Counted from the first letter of the stretch, positions 1 to 8,736 are shown. The stretch: 64,000 nt of DNA from Jannaschia sp. S6380 (GCF_023015695.1 NZ_JALKAS010000001.1:992001-1056000); one strand, 5' to 3'. A program made the numbers and translations. Notes: generated from the sequence alone by a model not told the origin.

Positions 1-149
1 ATCGTGTCGCCATGCGCGAAGTTCGAGAAACGCAGGATGCCATAGATCAGCGTCACGCCCAGCGCGCCCAGCGCAAGCTGCGAGCCATAGGCGGTCGCGG
101 GGACGAGAACGAAGTTGGCGAAGGCCACGAGGGCGTTGAGCGGTTCCAT
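1..149 (-). CDS. livH: Branched-chain amino acid ABC transporter permease LivH (N-terminal fragment, cut by window edge)
   Basis: Only the first 49 or so codons are inside the window. The reading from the ATG at 149 begins MEPLNALVAFANFV and continues through a segment ending in GILRFSNFAHGD. That matches the start of LivH-type inner-membrane permeases, where an N-terminal helix is followed by the conserved 'NFAHGD' turn. The protein would be one of two permeases moving branched-chain (or other hydrophobic) amino acids across the inner membrane, powered by LivG and LivF. Its ATG shares one base with the stop of the preceding small gene (TGATG), so translation is probably coupled. It is the last liv gene visible; livM should lie beyond the edge. 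Confidence 0.8.
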   Translation of the reverse strand, partial: MEPLNALVAFANFVLVPATAYGSQLALGALGVTLIYGILRFSNFAHGDT

Positions 150-556
150 CAGAAAAGTCCCTCGCATCGGTCGACATAGGTCCGTCGGCTACGCGGGTAG
201 TCTACGTAGCGCCGCGGTATCTCAACGACGGACAATCGGACAACTTCCCCGTCGGTCACGATCGATCCATGGCTTTCGCCATCCCTGAACTGGATCGTCG
301 GCCCGACCGTGCGCACTTCATAGGTCGCATCGCTCGTGCGAACGTGATCGACGACAGAGTTTCCCGGAAAGCGTCGCACTTTGAGTTTCCGTCCATCGAT
401 CGTGAGGAATTCCGATTCCGCATCCGACCATTCGATGCGTATCGGAACGCAGTCCCGCCCGTTCTCGCAAACTGCCGGCAAGGTGCACGACCCTGCCACG
501 GCCATTCCCGGACCGATCAGCGCCGCCGCGACTATCGTCGAACCCAGAACTCTCAT
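149..556 (-). CDS. Small exported protein of unknown function inside the liv operon
   Basis: The gene encodes 135 residues. A hydrophobic N-terminal segment (about residues 4-21, ending AVAG) looks like a Sec signal peptide, so the protein is probably periplasmic. The mature part has Cys at about 24, 30 and 36 and one near the C terminus, which could form disulfides. I do not recognise the family. The ATG overlaps the livF stop as ATGA, and its own stop overlaps the livH start as TGATG, so it is locked into the transporter operon. An accessory role in ligand capture or transporter assembly is possible but is only inference from position. Confidence 0.65.
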   Translation of the reverse strand: MRVLGSTIVAAALIGPGMAVAGSCTLPAVCENGRDCVPIRIEWSDAESEFLTIDGRKLKVRRFPGNSVVDHVRTSDATYEVRTVGPTIQFRDGESHGSIVTDGEVVRLSVVEIPRRYVDYPRSRRTYVDRCEGLF

Positions 557-1374
557 CCCCCCAGGAACGACCGACGGACTTCCTCGTCCGCCAGCAGTTC
601 CTTCCCCGTACCGGTATGTGCGTTGCGGCCCTGCACCAGGACATAGCCGCGATCCGCGATCTCCAGCGCCTGACGCGCGTTCTGCTCGACCATCAGGATC
701 GGGATGCCGGTGCGGCTGACCTCGATGATCCGGTCGAAGAGTTCGTCCATGACGATGGGGCTAACGCCCGCGGTGGGCTCATCCAGCATCAGTACCTTGG
801 GCTTGGTCATCAGCGCGCGGCCGACGGCAACCTGCTGGCGCTGTCCACCCGACAACTCGCCCGCGGGCTGGCGGCGTTTCTCCTTGAGGATCGGGAACAA
901 ATCATAGACCTGCGCCATCGTGTCCCGAAAGTCGTCGCGGCGGATGAAGGCGCCCATCTCCAGGTTCTCCTCGACCGTCATCGAGGTGAAGATGTTCGAC
1001 GTCTGCGGCACGAAACCCATGCCCTTGGCGACCCTGTCCTGCGGCGACAGCGCGGTGATGTCCTCGCCATCCAGACGCACGCTGCCCTTGTTGAGGTTCA
1101 GCATGCCGAAGACGGCCTTCATGCCGGTCGACTTGCCCGCCCCGTTGGGCCCCACGATCACCGCGATCTCGCCGGGGTCGACGGCGATGGTGCAGTCGTG
1201 CAGGATGTCCGGCCCGCTGCCATAGCCGCCCGACATGCTGTCGCCGATCAGGAAGGCGTTCGTCGTCTCGATCCGGTCGGCGGGGGCGGTGCCCTGCGAC
1301 AGCGTCCCGCCGCCGGGCCGGGTGATCGACCGATCCTTGTTGCCCCGGTCGTCCTGCCAGGCGTTGCGGCTCAT
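553..1374 (-). CDS. livF: Branched-chain amino acid ABC transporter ATP-binding protein LivF
   Basis: This 273-residue cytoplasmic ATPase of the liv importer carries Walker A GPNGAGKST, the ABC signature LSGGQRQQ, Walker B VLMLDEP and the switch region MVEQN typical of LivF rather than LivG. I chose the ATG at 1374, which overlaps the livG stop as ATGA. The same frame stays open much further upstream, but that part runs antisense-like through livG and has no family similarity. The first 45 or so residues (MSRNAWQDDRGNK onward) are longer than in most LivF proteins, so an internal start such as the Met of MSGGYGSG remains possible. With LivG it energises import of branched-chain or related amino acids. 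Confidence 0.93.
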   Translation of the reverse strand: MSRNAWQDDRGNKDRSITRPGGGTLSQGTAPADRIETTNAFLIGDSMSGGYGSGPDILHDCTIAVDPGEIAVIVGPNGAGKSTGMKAVFGMLNLNKGSVRLDGEDITALSPQDRVAKGMGFVPQTSNIFTSMTVEENLEMGAFIRRDDFRDTMAQVYDLFPILKEKRRQPAGELSGGQRQQVAVGRALMTKPKVLMLDEPTAGVSPIVMDELFDRIIEVSRTGIPILMVEQNARQALEIADRGYVLVQGRNAHTGTGKELLADEEVRRSFLGG

Positions 1375-2162
1375 GCGCCCGTCTCCGCCAGCTGATCCTT
1401 GTTCTTCAGACCGGTGCCCAGATAGGCCTCGATGACCTGCTCGTTGGCCTTGATCTCGGCCAGCGTTCCTTCGGCCAGAACGTGCCCCTCGGCCATCACG
1501 ATGACCGGGTCGCAGATGCGGCCGATGAAATCCATGTCGTGCTCGATCACGACGAAAGTGTATCCCCGCTCGCGGTTCAGGCGCAGGATCGCGTCGCCTA
1601 TTGTGTTCAGGAGCGTCCGGTTCACGCCGGCGCCGACCTCGTCCAGGAAGACGATGCGGGCGTCGACCATCATCGTGCGCCCCAGCTCCAACAGTTTCTT
1701 CTGGCCGCCCGACAGGTTGCCGGCCTTCTCCTCGGCCAGGTGGCTGATGGTCAGGAAGTCCAGCACTTCGTCGGCCTTGGCGGCGAGGGCCTCGTCCTCC
1801 TCGCGGATGGCGCGGCGCTTGAACCATGCGTTCCAGAGCGTCTCCCCCAGCTGGTCGCCGGGCACCATCATCAGGTTCTCGCGCACCGTCATCGACGAGA
1901 ATTCATGCGCGATCTGGAACGTGCGCAGCAGGCCCTTGTGGAACAGTTCGTGCGGGGGCAATCCGGTGATGTCCTCGCCCGCCATCGTGACCTTGCCGGA
2001 GGTGGGTTTCAGCACGCCCGCGATCACGTTGAAAAGGGTGGTCTTGCCCGCCCCGTTCGGACCGATCAAGCCGGTGATGGACCCTTCGGTGATGCGCAGC
2101 GTCGCGCCGTCCACGGCGCGGAAGCCGCCGAAATGGCGATGAAGGTCCGTGACCTCGATCAT
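1371..2162 (-). CDS. livG: Branched-chain amino acid ABC transporter ATP-binding protein LivG
   Basis: The protein has 263 residues, typical for LivG. Walker A GPNGAGKTT, signature LSGGQKK, Walker B IVFLDEVGAG and the H-loop VVIEHDM are all in order, and the extra C-terminal piece (EVIEAYLG) is usual for LivG. It is the second ATPase of the importer and sits at the membrane with LivH/LivM. It follows the binding-protein gene after a 69-base gap that contains a GC-rich inverted repeat, and its stop overlaps the livF start. Confidence 0.95.
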   Translation of the reverse strand: MIEVTDLHRHFGGFRAVDGATLRITEGSITGLIGPNGAGKTTLFNVIAGVLKPTSGKVTMAGEDITGLPPHELFHKGLLRTFQIAHEFSSMTVRENLMMVPGDQLGETLWNAWFKRRAIREEDEALAAKADEVLDFLTISHLAEEKAGNLSGGQKKLLELGRTMMVDARIVFLDEVGAGVNRTLLNTIGDAILRLNRERGYTFVVIEHDMDFIGRICDPVIVMAEGHVLAEGTLAEIKANEQVIEAYLGTGLKNKDQLAETGA

Positions 2163-2186
2163 TCGACTCTGTCCCCCTTGCGAAAC

Positions 2187-2208
2187 GGCCCCGGTCGTTG
2201 CCGGGGCC
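2187..2208 (-). terminator. GC-rich hairpin between the binding-protein gene and livG
   Basis: GGCCCCGG and CCGGGGCC form a perfect 8-bp stem around a 6-nt loop, just downstream of the binding-protein stop codon. There is no clear T run after it. It may be a partial terminator or an mRNA-stabilising element that keeps the binding protein in excess over the membrane components, a common arrangement in such operons. That role is inference. Confidence 0.5.
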
Positions 2209-2231
2209 GCCCAGTCGTCATTCGGCGCGGA

Positions 2232-3422
2232 TCAGCGGTAGCCGACCACCGCCAGCTTGCCGTCCTCGAACGTGATCTGGCGATAGTTGCCGGCGGACTC
2301 GCCCGGTCCGATCAACTCGACCGCCGAGGCGCCGACATAGTCGACATCGCCGCCATCGGCGATGATCTGGAGCGCCTTGCCCAGCTCGCCGGGCATGATC
2401 TCCTCTCCCGGGGCGTTGGCGACGTCCATGATATGCTGCTTGTAGGCCGCCGGATCGGTCGAACCCGCCGCCTGCATCGCCAGCATGATCAGGGCCGCGG
2501 CGTCATAGCTCTCGGCCGAGAAGGGCTGCGTGCCGTCGTAGCCGGCCTCGGTCGCCATGTCCTGATAGGCCTGCGCGCCGGGCGAATCGGTGCCCGGGTT
2601 GGCGCCCAGCGAGCCGTCGATCTCGGACCCGAAATTGTCCTCCAGCGCCTGGCTCACCATGCCGTCGGGGAAGTAGAACATGTCGAACGCGCCGGAATCC
2701 AGCGCCGCGCGCACGATGCCCGAACCGCCCTGGTCGACGTAGCCCGCAACGATCAGAAGATCACCGCCGGCAGCCGCCAGCGCACCCACTTCGGCCGAGT
2801 AGTCGGCCTTGCCGTCCTCATGCGCGGCGGAAATCGTGACGGTGCCGCCCGCCTCCTCGATATTGGCCTGGATCGCATCGGCCAGACCCTTGCCATAGTC
2901 GTTATTGGTATAGGTCAGCGCGACCTCGTCGATGTCGTTCTCCTGAAGGATGTCGGACACGATCACGCCCTGGCGTGCGTCCGAAGGCGCGGTGCGGAAG
3001 AACAGGCCGTTGTCCTCGGCCGTCGACAGGCCGGGCGACGTGGCCGAGGGCGACACCATCACGACGCCGTTGGGCAGTGCGACATTCGACAGCATCGCAC
3101 CGGTCACGCCCGAGCAGTCGGCGCCGACAATGCCGGCGACGCCGTCGGTGGTGATCAGGCGTTCCGTGGCCGAGGTGGCGGCGGCGGCGTCGATGCAGGT
3201 GCTGTCGGCGCGAACCGGTTCGACCGCGGCGCCATCCAGCAGGTTGCCGGATTCGGTGACTTCCTCCATCGCCATCTCGGCGCCGGCGGCCATCGTGGGC
3301 GCGAGCGATTCAAGCGGGCCGGTGAAGCCCAGCACGACGCCCAGCTTGATGGGGGAATGGGCGTCGGCGAACGCGCCCGTCGCGGCGAGGGTCGCGGCCG
3401 AGGCCAGCAGAAACTTCTTCAT
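2232..3422 (-). CDS. ABC transporter substrate-binding protein, LivJ/LivK type
   Basis: This 396-residue periplasmic binding protein has an N-terminal signal peptide (MKKFLLASAATLAATGAFAD). The mature chain carries hallmarks of the leucine-binding (Peripla_BP_6) family: IKLGVVLGFTGPL near the start, a Cys-containing GADCSGVTGAM loop and YTNNDYGKGL. It captures the amino-acid-like substrate and passes it to LivHM; specificity cannot be read from the sequence. A good ribosome site (AGGGAG, six bases upstream) supports the ATG at 3422. It heads the liv operon, and the 108 bases upstream to the DUF815 gene probably hold the operon promoter. Confidence 0.93.
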   Translation of the reverse strand: MKKFLLASAATLAATGAFADAHSPIKLGVVLGFTGPLESLAPTMAAGAEMAMEEVTESGNLLDGAAVEPVRADSTCIDAAAATSATERLITTDGVAGIVGADCSGVTGAMLSNVALPNGVVMVSPSATSPGLSTAEDNGLFFRTAPSDARQGVIVSDILQENDIDEVALTYTNNDYGKGLADAIQANIEEAGGTVTISAAHEDGKADYSAEVGALAAAGGDLLIVAGYVDQGGSGIVRAALDSGAFDMFYFPDGMVSQALEDNFGSEIDGSLGANPGTDSPGAQAYQDMATEAGYDGTQPFSAESYDAAALIMLAMQAAGSTDPAAYKQHIMDVANAPGEEIMPGELGKALQIIADGGDVDYVGASAVELIGPGESAGNYRQITFEDGKLAVVGYR

Positions 3423-3530
3423 CTTGATCTCCCTATTGGTGGCCCGATGCTGGGCCTTGCCGCTGGCGACCCTAAGACGTGGTATTTCGCTTGGAAAGGT
3501 CCGATCTGGCCTTACGAGGCAGAATCGACG

Positions 3531-4370
3531 TCAGACGCGAATGCCGTGGCGTCCGGCCAGATCGGTGAAGAACTGCCAGGCCACCCGACCGGACCGCGCA
3601 CCGCGCGTGGCCTGCCATTCGATCGCCTCGGCCCGCAGGACATCGTCGGCGACGGTCAGGCCGAACGCGTCGCAATATCCCCGGATCATCGACAGATAGC
3701 TGTCCTGATCGCAGGCGTGGAACCCCAGCCAGAGGCCGAACCGGTCGGAGAGCGAGACCTTCTCCTCCACCGCCTCGGACGGGTTGATGGCGCTGCCGCG
3801 CTCGTTCTCGATCATGTCGCGCGGCATCAGGTGGCGGCGGTTCGACGTGGCGTAGAACAGCACGTTCTCGGGCCGCCCCTCGATCCCGCCGTCGAGCACT
3901 GCCTTGAGCGACTTGTAGGCCGCGTCGTCATGGCTGAAGCTCAGGTCGTCGCAATAGAGGACGAAACGGTGCGGCGCGTCCCGCAGCAGGTGCAGCAGAC
4001 GGCCGACGCTTCCGATATCCTCGCGCTGCAACTCGACCAGCTTGAGGTCGGTCGCTTCAAGTTCACCGTGCACCGCCTTGACCAAGCTCGATTTTCCCAT
4101 GCCCCGCGCCCCCCAGAGCAGGGCGTTGTTCGCCGGCAACCCGTCGGCGAAACGGCGCGTGTTGGCGAGCAGCGTGTCGCGGGCCCTGTCGATGCCCACC
4201 AGCAGGTCCAGGGGAATGCGGTTGACCGTCCCGACGGGCACGAGGCGGTCGGGATCGGCATCCCAGACATAGGCGGTGGCCGACCAATCGGGCGCGGGCG
4301 ACGGCGCGGGGGCCAGACGTTCGAGCGCGTCCGCGATGCGGTGCAGCGACACGTCGGCGCCGTCCGTCAA
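3531..4370 (-). CDS. DUF815 family AAA ATPase
   Basis: The 279-residue protein has Walker A GARGMGKSS (about residues 88-96), a Walker B-like VLYCDDLSF and a sensor-type YATSNRRHLMP, the pattern of the DUF815 family of small P-loop ATPases. The biochemical role of the family is not established. The start is a TTG that overlaps the tatC stop (TTGA); no ATG fits better in this frame. Co-orientation and overlap with tatABC place it as the last gene of that operon. Whether it assists Tat export is unknown. Confidence 0.85.
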   Translation of the reverse strand: MTDGADVSLHRIADALERLAPAPSPAPDWSATAYVWDADPDRLVPVGTVNRIPLDLLVGIDRARDTLLANTRRFADGLPANNALLWGARGMGKSSLVKAVHGELEATDLKLVELQREDIGSVGRLLHLLRDAPHRFVLYCDDLSFSHDDAAYKSLKAVLDGGIEGRPENVLFYATSNRRHLMPRDMIENERGSAINPSEAVEEKVSLSDRFGLWLGFHACDQDSYLSMIRGYCDAFGLTVADDVLRAEAIEWQATRGARSGRVAWQFFTDLAGRHGIRV

Positions 4371-5215
4371 AGGGCTTCGTCCTCGTCCAGCAACCCCTCT
4401 TCGCGCATCCGCTGCAGGCGCTGACGCTCAACCATCCGCACCAGCCAGATGGATACCTCGTAGAGGCCGTAAACCACCACGAAGAGGATCAGCTGGGTGA
4501 TGACATCGGGCGGCGTCACCAGCGCGGCCACCAACAAGATGCCGACCACGGCATATTTACGCACCCCGCCCAACCCCTCGGCCGACACGAGACCCGCCTT
4601 GCCCATCAGCGTCAGTAGGACGGGTAGTTGGAAGCAGAGGCCGAAGGCGACGATCATCTTGAGCGAGATATCCAGCGACTCGTTCACCTTGCCTTGGAAG
4701 ACGATGCCGATACCGCTTTCACTGACCCCCTCGACCCCGTCCGCGACCAACGCCGCCAGCAGCGACGCGGCATCCGCGAAGCCCAGGAAGAACTGCATCG
4801 CCAGCGGAACGACGATGTAGTGGGCAAACGACGCGCCCAGCAGGAACAGCAGCGGCGACGCAATCAGGAACGGCAGAAACGCGCTCTTTTCCTGCTTGTA
4901 GAGGCCCGGCGCCACGAAACGCCAAAGCTGATGCGCGATCACCGGGAACGACACCATCAGCGCGGCCACGACCGAAACACGGATCAGGGTGAAGAAATAC
5001 TCCTGCGGGGCGGTGTAGATCATCGTCGGGTTCGGGTTGCCCAGCCGGCGCATCGTGTCCTCGATGGGCAGCAGCAGGAACTTGAGGATCGGCTCGGCCA
5101 CGATGAAGCACAGCACCATCGCGGCCAGGAACGCCGCGACCGATCGGATCAGACGCGTCCGCAATTCCGCCAGATGCTCGATCAGCGGGGCGGAGCTGTC
5201 GTCGATCTCGCTCAC
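4367..5215 (-). CDS. tatC: Sec-independent protein translocase subunit TatC
   Basis: The 282-residue integral membrane protein has six predicted helices. The conserved TatC N-terminal stretch is clear: LIEHLAELRTRLIRS near residue 12 and the FxxEPILKFLLLPI region after the first helix. TatC recognises twin-arginine signal peptides and forms the receptor complex with TatB. It starts with GTG overlapping the tatB stop (GTGA). A stretch of about 20 residues after position 150 (DGVEGVSESGIG) extends the loop between helices 3 and 4. A likely client is the TRAP binding protein at 60,619-61,704, which has a twin-arginine signal. Confidence 0.96.
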   Translation of the reverse strand: MSEIDDSSAPLIEHLAELRTRLIRSVAAFLAAMVLCFIVAEPILKFLLLPIEDTMRRLGNPNPTMIYTAPQEYFFTLIRVSVVAALMVSFPVIAHQLWRFVAPGLYKQEKSAFLPFLIASPLLFLLGASFAHYIVVPLAMQFFLGFADAASLLAALVADGVEGVSESGIGIVFQGKVNESLDISLKMIVAFGLCFQLPVLLTLMGKAGLVSAEGLGGVRKYAVVGILLVAALVTPPDVITQLILFVVVYGLYEVSIWLVRMVERQRLQRMREEGLLDEDEAL

Positions 5216-5697
5216 GACTTGGCCTTCGCGGTCTCGGGCGCCGGATCGGACGTCAATTCGGGTTCGGGCGCGGCCGGGTCGGGTATCAGATCCGGCTCCT
5301 CGGACAGTTCCGCCGCCTCGGCGTCCCGGCGGGCCTGCGCCTTGGCGGCGGTCGACGCCTCGATCTTGGCCTTGGCCGCGGCGCGGTCGGGCGACAGGCC
5401 GGGCGTTCCGTCCGGCGCGTCCGGCGACCAGGCCGACAGATCGCCCGTTGCGTCCTTCAAGGCATCCATGCCGTATTTCTTGGGGTTCGTGACCTTGCGC
5501 AGATCGCCGGCGATGTCGCCCACGCCTGACTGGTCAGCGGCATCATTCATCGCTGTCTGGAACTCGCGCGCCATGCGCCGGGCCTTGCCGGTGAACTCGC
5601 CCAGCGTGCGGAACATGCGCGGCAGGTCCTTGGGGCCGACCACGATCAACGCGACGACCCCGATGACGAGAAGCTCACTCCAGCCGATATCGAACAT
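5212..5697 (-). CDS. tatB: Sec-independent protein translocase subunit TatB
   Basis: The 161-residue protein starts MFDIGWSELLVIGVVALIVVG, one membrane helix followed by the amphipathic helix LPRMFRTLGEFTGKARRMARE and a long Ala/Glu/Pro-rich tail, as in alphaproteobacterial TatB. The Glu in the membrane helix (SELL) is the residue that distinguishes TatB. It bridges TatC and TatA during export of folded proteins. It lies between tatA (24-base gap) and tatC (overlap). Confidence 0.95.
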   Translation of the reverse strand: MFDIGWSELLVIGVVALIVVGPKDLPRMFRTLGEFTGKARRMAREFQTAMNDAADQSGVGDIAGDLRKVTNPKKYGMDALKDATGDLSAWSPDAPDGTPGLSPDRAAAKAKIEASTAAKAQARRDAEAAELSEEPDLIPDPAAPEPELTSDPAPETAKAKS

Positions 5698-5721
5698 GAG
5701 GTCCGCCCCCTGAAGCCAGGA

Positions 5722-5958
5722 TCAGACCTTGTCCTTCTCGGCCGCCTCGGGCGTGACGTCGCGCGCGGCGGTGCCGTCGGCCAAGGCCGGATCGGCGGTC
5801 GAATCGTCGTCCTTGGATCCGTCGCTGACGCCCTTCTTGAAGGCGGTGATCCCCTTGCCGACCTCGCCCATGAGCGAGGAGATCTTGCCGCGTCCGAACA
5901 GCACCAGCACGACCACGGCGATGAGTAGAAGGCCCGGAAGGCCGATATTGTTGAGCAT
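5722..5958 (-). CDS. tatA: Sec-independent protein translocase subunit TatA
   Basis: The 78-residue protein has one N-terminal membrane helix, the conserved [17 protein letters not shown] hinge and amphipathic helix (about residues 21-37) and an acidic tail. TatA multimers form the export pore. It is the first gene of tatABC-DUF815. The 54 bases to the upstream monooxygenase contain two inverted repeats and may also hold the tat promoter. Confidence 0.96.
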   Translation of the reverse strand: MLNNIGLPGLLLIAVVVLVLFGRGKISSLMGEVGKGITAFKKGVSDGSKDDDSTADPALADGTAARDVTPEAAEKDKV

Positions 5959-5977
5959 CTGAAAACTCCCTCAGGCA

Positions 5978-6035
5978 CGGGGCCCAGGCCCCGGTCGCAA
6001 CTCCGCCTTTACTTACGCGTTCAGGGGCGGAGTTG
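5978..6035 (-). terminator. Inverted repeats between the monooxygenase gene and tatA
   Basis: There are two stems. CAACTCCGCC at 5998-6007 pairs perfectly (10 bp) with GGCGGAGTTG at 6026-6035, spanning the monooxygenase stop codon. A second GC-rich palindrome built on GGGGCC/GGCCCC lies at about 5979-5992. No clear T tract follows, so termination is only one possible role. Confidence 0.4.
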
Positions 6036-7530
6036 AAAGAACCCTCTCGGGATTTTGCACGGGCGCGCCGGCCCGACCGAAGGTCATCGCGTCGGTCACC
6101 GTCCCGGCACCCAGCAGGCGCCGGTCGACGATGTAGTTCTGCAGCATCCGCCAGGGCGCGCGGTCGGTCTGGCGCGGGATCCTGTCGCGGGCCCGTTCGA
6201 GGTAGCCAGACGACAGCTCGAACGTCGGTCGAACGGGCAGATCGGGCGGCGGCGCATCGGGCACCGCCCAGTCGAACCCGCCTTCGTCCATATGGTCCAG
6301 CAGACGTCGGGTATAGCGCGCGATCAGCTCGCATTTCAGCGTCCAGGACGCGTTGATATAGCCCAGCGCCATCGACAGGTTCGGCACGCCCGAATACATC
6401 ACGCCCTTGTACGCGAAGGCCCGACCGATATCGATCGGCACGCCGTCGCGCGACAGTGTCGCGCCACCCGCGACCTGAAGGCGCAGGCCCGTGGCCAGGA
6501 CGATCGCGTCCGCCGCGATATCGCGGCCCGACCGCGTGCGGCCCCCCCGCGCCGTCACCGCGTCGATCCGATCGGTCACGATCGCGGCGCGCCCGTCCCG
6601 CAAGGCGTGGAACAGATCGCCGTCGGGCACGATGCAGAGGCGCTGGTCCCAGGGGTCGTAGGCGGGCGTCAGATCCAGGTCCGGGTCGACGGCCGACCCG
6701 GCCGCCCGGGCCGCCGCGCGACGGATCAGCCGCGCGATCATGCCGGGCGCGCGGCGCGAGGCTTGGTAGAACCCCATCGTCAGCAGAATGTTCTTCCAGC
6801 GGGTCAGCGCATGCCCCCGGCGTTCGCCGAAGACGCGGCGCAGGCCGTTCGCCACGCGGTCCGTCGATGGCATCGCGACGATATGGGTGGGCGAACGCTG
6901 GAGCATCGTGACATGTGCCGCCGACCGCGCCAGTTCCGGCACCAGCGTCACCGCCGTCGCGCCGGAGCCGACGACGACGATCCGTCGGCCGGCCGGATCG
7001 AACCCTTCGGGCCAGTGTTGCGGATGCAGGACCGGGCCGGCGAAAGCGTCCAATCCTGGAATGTCCGGGCGGTGACCCCGCGCATAGTCATAGTATCCCG
7101 TGCAGAGATACAGCCAGCGACAGGTGACCTGCTGCGTCACCGTCTCGCCGGTGTCGCCCATTTCGAAGGTCAGGCGCCAGCGCGCGACATCCCCCTGCCA
7201 GTCGGCGGCGACCAGGCGGTGCCGGAACCGGATCTTGTCGTTCAGGCCAAGGTCGCGCGCCGTGTCGCGGACATAGGACAGGATGGCGGGGCCGTCGGCG
7301 ATGGCCTTCTCGGAGGTCCAGGGACGGAAGCCGTAGCCCAGTGTCGCCATGTCGGAATCGGACCGGATGCCGGGATAGCGGAACAGGTCCCAGGTGCCGC
7401 CGATACCATCGCGCGCCTCGAACAGGGTGACGCTGCGGCGGGCGCCGTCCCGCGTCAGGTGATGGGCCGCGCAGATCCCCGAGAGGCCCGCGCCCACGAT
7501 CGCGACGTCGCAGTCGACCTGTCCGCTCAC
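6013..7530 (-). CDS. FAD/NADPH-dependent monooxygenase, Baeyer-Villiger/FMO type
   Basis: This 505-residue flavoprotein opens with a dinucleotide fold GAGLSGICAA (about residues 12-21), then the GIGGTWDLFRYPG region. Near residues 163-174 comes the type I Baeyer-Villiger fingerprint FxGxxxHxxxWP (FAGPVLHPQHWP), followed by a second fold VVVGSGATAV that would bind NADPH. Such enzymes insert oxygen into ketones or hydroxylate nucleophilic groups; the natural substrate cannot be inferred. It begins with GTG overlapping the stop of the upstream lipoprotein gene (GTGA), so it may be translated with it although the functions look unrelated. Confidence 0.88.
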   Translation of the reverse strand: MSGQVDCDVAIVGAGLSGICAAHHLTRDGARRSVTLFEARDGIGGTWDLFRYPGIRSDSDMATLGYGFRPWTSEKAIADGPAILSYVRDTARDLGLNDKIRFRHRLVAADWQGDVARWRLTFEMGDTGETVTQQVTCRWLYLCTGYYDYARGHRPDIPGLDAFAGPVLHPQHWPEGFDPAGRRIVVVGSGATAVTLVPELARSAAHVTMLQRSPTHIVAMPSTDRVANGLRRVFGERRGHALTRWKNILLTMGFYQASRRAPGMIARLIRRAAARAAGSAVDPDLDLTPAYDPWDQRLCIVPDGDLFHALRDGRAAIVTDRIDAVTARGGRTRSGRDIAADAIVLATGLRLQVAGGATLSRDGVPIDIGRAFAYKGVMYSGVPNLSMALGYINASWTLKCELIARYTRRLLDHMDEGGFDWAVPDAPPPDLPVRPTFELSSGYLERARDRIPRQTDRAPWRMLQNYIVDRRLLGAGTVTDAMTFGRAGAPVQNPERVLSTPPLNA

Positions 7531-8693
7531 CGCAGGAGGGGGGCCGGATCGACCGCGTCGAAGCCGCGGCGCACCTCGAAGTGCAGGAAGGACGGGTCGC
7601 CGCCGCCAACACTCGCGAGGCGTTGCCCGGCCGTGATCGAGTCGCCCTTCTCCACGGTGATGTCCTTGATGTTCGCATAGACCGTCAGCAACCCGTCGGC
7701 ATGGCGCAGCACCAGGATCGGCACCTGATCGGTGTCGCGGGTGATCGCAGCCACAGTGCCCGCCGCGGCGGCCTGGACGGCCGTGCCCTCGGCGGCACGA
7801 AAATCCACGCCCTCGTTGCGGTCGGAGAACGGGCGCAGCACCTCGCCCGCGACCGGACGGCTCAGCCTCGTCGGACCGGAGGCCGCAGGCTGCGGCGCGG
7901 CCGGCGCGACCGGCTCGGCGGTGCCGCTGGCATCGGTACGGAACTGGTCGAGGTTCGGGCTGGGCGGGAGCGGCTCTGCCTCGACCGTCTCGGGCAGCGC
8001 GGAACTGGCCGAGGGCGGAACCGGCGTCGCCGTCCCCTGCCCCGGATCCGGCGCCGCAACCGCCGTGGCGCCGTCAGGCGCAATCACCAGCGGGATCAGC
8101 AGGTACTGCCCCTCGCGCACGGCGAGGTCGGGCCCGAGGCCGTTCCACTCCGCCAGCGACGACGGGCTGACACCGTAAAGGCGCGCGATGGAGAAGGCCG
8201 TCTCGCCCCGCGCGACGCGGTGGCGCACCGGCTCCTGCCCGGGCTGGACGGTAACGGCGGGCCGTGCGGCCCCAGGCGCGGCGCGATCTATCGCCGCGCC
8301 CGCGATGGTGGTGATGTCGGGCCGCCCACCCGGCGTGGACGCGCCCGTGACCCGGCGCGGCAGGGCCAGCACGGCATCCGCGTTCAGCCGCGCATCGGGC
8401 GTCAGGCCGTTGAACCGGGCCAGTTCCCCGGCGCCGATGCCGACGCGTCCGGCCACGTCCGCCACGGTGTCGCCGCGGCGTGCCACGGCGACCTGGTAGT
8501 TCGGATAGGTGATCAGCCCGCGCGCGTCGGGTTCGGGCCGCTCGGCCGGGCTGACCGTGACGCCGCCCGACGTGCCGGCATCGTCGCGCAGGTCGAAATC
8601 GAGGTTTCCCGATTGAAACTCCGAACACCCCGCAATGATCGTCGCGCCAAGAAGAATGCCCGCCCAGCGGGTCCGCTTGCCTGTCCCGGACAT
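7527..8693 (-). CDS. LysM/LytM (M23-like) envelope lipoprotein, probably catalytically inactive
   Basis: The 388-residue protein starts with a lipoprotein signal (lipobox IIAGC, Cys about 23). Two LysM-like modules follow at about 57-110 (YQVAVARRGDTVADVA) and 158-203 (VRHRVARGETAFSIAR), then a Pro/Ala linker and a C-terminal M23 fold (about 285-388). Active M23 enzymes have HxxxD and HxH zinc ligands. Here the first motif reads NEGVD and the last SFLHFEV, so key histidines are missing. The protein therefore resembles NlpD/EnvC/DipM-type factors that activate cell-wall amidases at division. It is followed by pcm and surE upstream on the same strand, the neighbourhood typical of nlpD genes. 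Confidence 0.85.
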   Translation of the reverse strand: MSGTGKRTRWAGILLGATIIAGCSEFQSGNLDFDLRDDAGTSGGVTVSPAERPEPDARGLITYPNYQVAVARRGDTVADVAGRVGIGAGELARFNGLTPDARLNADAVLALPRRVTGASTPGGRPDITTIAGAAIDRAAPGAARPAVTVQPGQEPVRHRVARGETAFSIARLYGVSPSSLAEWNGLGPDLAVREGQYLLIPLVIAPDGATAVAAPDPGQGTATPVPPSASSALPETVEAEPLPPSPNLDQFRTDASGTAEPVAPAAPQPAASGPTRLSRPVAGEVLRPFSDRNEGVDFRAAEGTAVQAAAAGTVAAITRDTDQVPILVLRHADGLLTVYANIKDITVEKGDSITAGQRLASVGGGDPSFLHFEVRRGFDAVDPAPLLR

Positions 8694-8736
8694 CGCTGTC
8701 CCCCTTGTCTGCCCCGTTTGCGGGATGCCACGCGCT

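Noticed and set aside
1482..4424. A plus-strand open frame of about 980 codons
   Set aside because: It runs antisense through livG, the binding-protein gene and the DUF815 gene. It is rich in Arg, Gly, His and Gln with no family motifs, the usual shadow of GC-rich coding DNA.
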